The notes below the pieces were generated by a model. That model did not search any database and was not told the DNA's origin. It was given only the letters and a program-made list of their open reading frames with translations. Of a stretch of DNA of 64,000 nucleotides, positions 59,322-64,000 are shown piece by piece; the stretch's first letter is position 1; each line of letters starts with the position of its first letter. Origin of the DNA: Litsea cubeba (taxonomy: Eukaryota > Streptophyta > Magnoliopsida > Laurales > Lauraceae); contig CM022953.1 of the NCBI GenBank assembly GCA_012931725.1, positions 32,762,946 through 32,826,945 of the forward strand, given 5' to 3'. A program made the position numbers and the translations under genes.

Positions 59322-60547
59322 TCAGATTTCAGGGCAAGGGCCAATGCCCAATTGATGTCGTAGTTTGATGAACCTTTCATTTCCAAGGGGTTTAGTAAAT
59401 AGGTCAGCCAATTGAGAATCAGTTGGAACAAAAAGTAACTCAATAAAGCCTTGATCAGCATGATCACGCAAAAAGTGATAGCGAATGTCAATGTGTTTAG
59501 TGCGAGAATGCTGAATAGGGTTTTTTGAAATGCTAATGGCACTTGAGTTATCACACTTGATAGGCATACAATGTTGTGGAACATTATAATCTAACAAGGT
59601 TTGTTTCATCCACAACAATTGAGCACAACAGCTACCTGTAGCTATATATTCAGCTTCTGCAGTAGACAGAGACACTGAATTTTGCTTTTTGCTATGCCAT
59701 CCTACTAAGCAATTTCCTATGAAGTAGCAACATCCACTGGTGCTTTTCCTATCATCTATTGATCCTGCCCAATCAGCATCACTGTATCTAATTAGTTGCA
59801 AAGATGAGTCACAAGGATACCAGATGCCATAATGAGATGTCCCATTGATATATTTAAAGATATGTTTAATAGCTTTAAGGTGGGACTCACGAGGATCCGA
59901 CTGATATCTAGCACAAATTCCAACATTAAAAGAGAGATCAGGTCTACTAGCAGTAAGATAGAGAAGGCTTCCTATCATACTACGATAGAGTTTTTGGTCT
60001 ACTTTGGTACCCTTTAGGTCACTAGAAAGTTTTAAAGTAGATCCCATGGGATTGCTACTAGGCTTAGAGGTTTCTAGACCAAACTTCTTAATGATTTCCA
60101 AGGCAAATTTGGACTGACTAAGAAAGATTCCTTTCTTGGTTTGGTTAACTTGAAGACCTAGGAAGAATTGCAGGGGACCAACTAGACTCATCTCAAAGGT
60201 GGAACTCATTAATTCTGAAAATCCTTGAGCCGATTTTTCTGAAGTAGATCCAAACACTATATCATCAACATAGATTTGAGCTACAAGTATGTCTTGATCA
60301 ATTTTCTTGATAAACAGAGTCTTATCAGCTTTCCCACAGTCAAAATCATTTTCAACCGGATGATTTGTAAGTTTTTCATACCAAGCCCTTGGTGCTTGTT
60401 TTAATCCATATAGAGCTTTCTTGAGTTTTTAGACATACTCAGGATGATGAGGGTCTTCAAAGCCTTCTGGGTGAGTAACATAAACATCTTCTTCAATTTC
60501 TCCTTTCAAGAAGGCACTTTTGACATCCATCTGAAATAGTTTGATTC
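59322..60547 (-). pseudogene. Copia F reverse transcriptase (C-terminal part) and RNase H
   Basis: The RT part shows KLKKALYGLKQAPRAWYEKL and QIYVDDIVFGS (YVDD near 60252-60263), then LVGPLQFFLGLQV. RNase H shows YSDADWAGSIDDRKSTSG, SLSTAEAEYIA and KHIDIRYHFLRD, and the frame ends at 59322. A stop TAA near 60430 replaces a residue before KLKKALYG, and a frameshift near 60565 separates this from the upstream RT. The element is dead but fairly young by motif preservation. Confidence 0.92.
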
Positions 60548-61053
60548 TCATGCTACTCGCATGATCAATAGGATTCTTATGGACTCCAATCGGGCTACAG
60601 GAGCAAAAGTTTCTTCAAAATCAGTTCCTTCTATTTGAGCATATCCTTTTGCTACTAGTCTTGCCTTGTTTCTCACAACATTTCCAGATTCATCTGACTT
60701 GTTCTTGTAAATCCACTTAGTGCCAATGGGATTTTTCTCTATAGGTAATGGAACAAGATCCCAAACATCATTTTTCTTAAATTGATTCAATTCTTCTTGC
60801 ATAGCTTCCATCCATTCAGATTTTGATTCAGCCTCAGAAAAATTCTTGGGCTCGATTTGAGAGACAAAGGAGTAATGAGCACATAGATTATGAACTTGTT
60901 TCCGGATCATGACCCCACTACTGATATCTCCAATAATATTATCCAATGTATGATTTTTCATAATTTTGGTTGAAACAGTAGCTTTGGATGGAATGATATC
61001 ACTTTTATCTTTAGGACTTGGTTGATCAATATCAATTTCAACTTCATCATCAT
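60548..61053 (-). pseudogene. Copia F reverse transcriptase, N-terminal part, cut by LTR B4
   Basis: The minus strand encodes EWMEAMQEELNQFKKNDVWD, LVPLPIEKNPIGTKWIYKNK, then KARLVAKGYAQ and FAPVARLESIRILL. This is the classical start of the copia RT. Upstream of about 61053 the reading enters LTR B4, so the first 60 or so residues of the open frame there are not copia. The missing integrase and gag should lie beyond the right edge of the window. Confidence 0.9.
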
Positions 61054-62746
61054 TGATGGAACGGCGCATTCTGCCCGGTTCTACTGGGGTCGGCGGACGT
61101 GGGAGTCCATTTGGGTCCGACCCTTTCGTAACAGGGGGGCAGAGGCGTGCATCCATATTTTTGTGTGGGTGTGCCAGATTTTCTATTTTACTTGGAATTA
61201 CAAGTGGTGATCCGGAGATCGACCTTCTCAAGTAAAAAGGAAATCAACTTCTTTCAAGTTTTTCATTGCACATATATTAAAGAAAAGAGACATTTTTATT
61301 GATTTGTCGTGAAAGGCGATTTTTTTGGCATTTATAGTCGATTTTGGCACTTATAGCCGATTTTGGCGTTTATAGCCGATTTTTGGCGTTTATAGCTGAT
61401 TTTGGCGTTTATAGCCGATTTACAATTCTTATCAATAATGAAAGACAAGAGTTGTGATTTTTTTCTCTTTTGAAAAAATACAAACTAAAATGAAAAGCAA
61501 GAAAAGGAGGATATAACTTCTCAGGAGATTGTGGGGGACCCGTTCAGATTTATGGTCGCAAGCCATATGTGGACTTCACCATCATCCATGCAGATGAGAA
61601 CAGAGGATGCTATTGATTCGCTTGGCTATAACCTCAGGCTTTTAGAGAACAAAGACCAAAAGGAGGTCCTATGTTCAATAAAAAACTAAGTAGACGGGCT
61701 GAAAAGCCATGTCTAAGCCATTGGAGGCAGAAGGAGAAGGCAAGGACCTTGGGGGGGTACCCCCAAGAGACTTTTGTCACCATGTAGCAGTGTTCGGTAT
61801 AAAACTTCCACAGAGTTTTTTCTTTTTCTTTCTCTGGATTTCTGTACCTTTTTCTGATCTGGTATCTGTCTTGTTTTTTCCGATCCAGATACCTTTGGAG
61901 TGCTTTCCTATTTATAGGCTCTTGGTAGCCATTTAGGAGAGTTTATGGGCTTTTATTGTCATTAAGCTGCATAATGGGAGGACTTACAGGATTTAATTCT
62001 TTTATTTTGTAACTCCTTTTTCTTGGCTTCTTATTGGCCGGAGGAGATTGAGGGCATTTAATCGCCTTTAATCGCCATGATGAGAGGAGTTTCATGTTTT
62101 AAATGTCATATATCTCTTGACTTTTAACTCCCGGATGCTTGCTTCTGATTGGGCCATCCAAAGAAATGGATTAATGACTGTAATAAAGCTAGTCAGATAA
62201 TCACATTAAGCGGTCGCCGAGCAGTTGAAGAGTCGCGGGCCGTGCCGCGTTTTTTGGGATTCTTCTGGTGATGATCATCGATGGATCTTCATGTAGATCG
62301 ACATCGGATGACCATGTAACTTCAGGTATTGGTTGCCAACAGCGGGTCGGTGCCATCTGTCCTGTCGATTTCTCGATCGGTCGGGTAGAAAGCACACTTT
62401 TTTGGTTGACCGGTTGGCGATCAATGTTGATTTCGATACTCTTGATGATTGACCCGTGACTTTGACGGATGTCAAAGGATTTGGTGTCTCAAAAGTATGA
62501 ATTTTGGAAAATCAGAGGATTTGGACACTTCGAATCCCAAGAAAATGGTGAAAAACAGAGTTTCTGGGGCTTTCCCGGCGATCCCGGGCTCTAGGGTCGC
62601 CGGCGACCCCGGGGGGTTTTTCCCCCCTTTTGTCCCGTTTTGCATCCGTTTTTGTTATTTTTCGATGGCTTTTTCTTCTGTATTTTTCCTTAAAATTTTT
62701 TACCATTTATTGGCCTGATTTCCCCATAGAAAACCTGATGAGAATC
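61054..62746 (-). mobile_element. LTR B4 inserted in copia F, truncated by D2
   Basis: It starts TGATGGAACGG (the complement of the CCATCA end) within the copia RT and aligns with B1-B3. TATA box 61908-61919; GGGTCGCCGGCGACCC, a 16-bp perfect palindrome, at 62594-62609; G-run palindrome 61747-61767; and five or six GGCGTTTATAGCC units at about 61318-61425. It stops at 62746, where a D-family LTR begins, so the remaining ~1 kb should resume beyond D2. Confidence 0.88.
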
Positions 62747-64000
62747 TGTCACGTCCCCCGAACCCGATTAAAGAAATAACCGGATCCGGAGAGTGAATTT
62801 TTGGACTATTTAAAAATTTTGTCCTTTGGGCCCACGGATCGTAGTCCGCGGTGAGGATTTAATATTTCAAACCTCAAACCTCATGTAGTATAAATGTATA
62901 ATACAAATAGAGTCCAAACAACTCTAGACATATAGAATCTCAAGCAATGATTAATAATCTCTCATTAATTTAAAGTTTGCAAGAAAAGTAAACAAACTAG
63001 AAGTTAAGTTATTTATTACATTGGCCATCCCAGAAATAAGGCCAATAAAGAACAAGTCAATGAAAGTAACAAAAGGTCCAACGAGAGAATCAATAAAAGA
63101 ATAATGTAATCGATATGAAACCCAATGTATCTCTCTCGTGCCGAAATGATGACGCTACTCTACGTCATCGGCACGCCACTCTCGTGCCTCCTCTGCTGGT
63201 TGGAGATCCTCTGGGATCTCCTCACCTGCCTGCTCCTCGTAGAAGAACTCACCTGATGTGTCTGTACATCAAGGAACAAAGTCAACGACATGTTGAGCAA
63301 TAGATAGGCAATGCCTAATAAACATGACATGCATCAAGTGTAGAATAATGACAAGTATAAGATCATAAGAATACAAGAACATGAAGCTAGGCATAAAGCG
63401 AGATTAATTTATAGAAACAATAACAGGAATCCTAGCAATCTAACAATAACCACTATCATGCAAATGCTAACAAGACAAGCAAGAGGGAGACTCCGAGGAT
63501 GTCCTATGCCACCTCCCGGGGTACCAGTAACAATCCCCTTGGACTACTGATACCATAGTCCGGCTCCAGTGGGATCCTAGCTCCCTGTCCTGGGAATAGC
63601 AGCACGGTCCTAGCCCGCTCCCAGCTATTCAACGCCATGGACGCCGTCCTACGCCGACTGCCCACCCCGACAACCGGAGTAACCGATTCGTCATTTAAAT
63701 CCCAAACTGCAGATGGCCATGATATGCAACAATAATAATAAAGTGGTTCTGACACAAGAATATCAAGACAAGCAAGTCTGGCTAGTTCCATGTACAAGAC
63801 AAGATCCTAGGGATTATCTTAGTCAAGATATCACAAGACAAGCAACACGAGATAATCCCTTCCATCACTAGCCAGTCATGTTTATCAAAACAAGACACAG
63901 TTTCCTAAGGTACACTCTAAGTCAAGTCCAAGTCCTATATGCTATAAGAATTTATGTTTCATAATTAATTACGTGTTTTATGTCAAGAGAGTGTACAAGG
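62747..64000 (-). mobile_element. Second D-family LTR (D2), continues past window end
   Basis: It begins TGTCACGTCCCCCGAACCCG and follows the D LTR of 33156-34308 and 55206 onward. It has the uninterrupted junction CAGTTTCCTAAGGTACACTC at 63900, where element A inserted in D. It therefore serves as an empty-site control for A and for E (near 63510). The far end and any interior are not visible. Confidence 0.9.

Noticed and set aside
60548..61231. A single 227-residue copia protein
   Set aside because: The first ~60 residues are translated from LTR B4; only the part below 61054 is copia reverse transcriptase.

Overview
The window looks like a piece of a large, repeat-rich angiosperm nuclear genome. 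The evidence is plant Ty3-gypsy lineages (a Tat-type element with two RNase H domains, and a chromodomain-bearing chromovirus), plant Ty1-copia elements, a plant-mobile-domain (PMD) gene remnant with ordinary GT-AG introns, AT-rich intergenic DNA, and no sign of operons or CRISPR. I cannot name the species. I see no intact cellular gene.

Layout. (1) 1-15383: a degenerate Tat-type gypsy element (called G) on the minus strand. Its 5' LTR (B1) is 13277-15383, gag lies at about 9.1-11.6 kb and pol at 2.6-8.2 kb. Its 3' untranslated region carries a minisatellite and a striking array of ten hairpin repeats, and an antisense spliced-gene fragment starts the window; the 3' LTR is off the left edge. 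(2) 15494-18161: a decayed PMD gene on the plus strand with at least 12 recognisable exons. (3) 18390-21549: an old chromovirus-type LTR (D3) split by a solo LTR (E) with a CTTTG target duplication. (4) 21550-29545: the 3' part of a second Tat-type element (G2, plus strand), with an antisense spliced gene fragment, repeat arrays and its 3' LTR (B2). It is interrupted by a complete small non-autonomous LTR element (H, 22160-25562, target duplication CTACC). (5) 29.7-32.9 kb: copia remnants with LTR copies in inverted orientation. (6) 33156-57010: a chromovirus LTR (D) opened by element A (34309-55200, duplication GTTCC). The 5' LTR of A is opened by LTR B3 (duplication CAACT), and B3 is opened by element C (38439-47664, duplication GCATG). 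A and C belong to one long-LTR, apparently non-coding (LARD-like) family in opposite orientations. (7) 57015-61053: the chromodomain end of D, cut by a copia element F. F is cut by LTR B4 (61054), and B4 is cut by another D-family LTR (62747 to the end).

The window is therefore an insertion stratigraphy rather than a set of cooperating genes. The relative order D, then A, then B3, then C can be read directly from nesting and target duplications. The most unusual signals are arrays of fixed-length inverted repeats with paired (compensatory) changes in the Tat-type 3' regions, 12-16 bp palindromes inside the LTRs of four distinct families, and antisense spliced ORFs at the 3' ends of the Tat-type elements.
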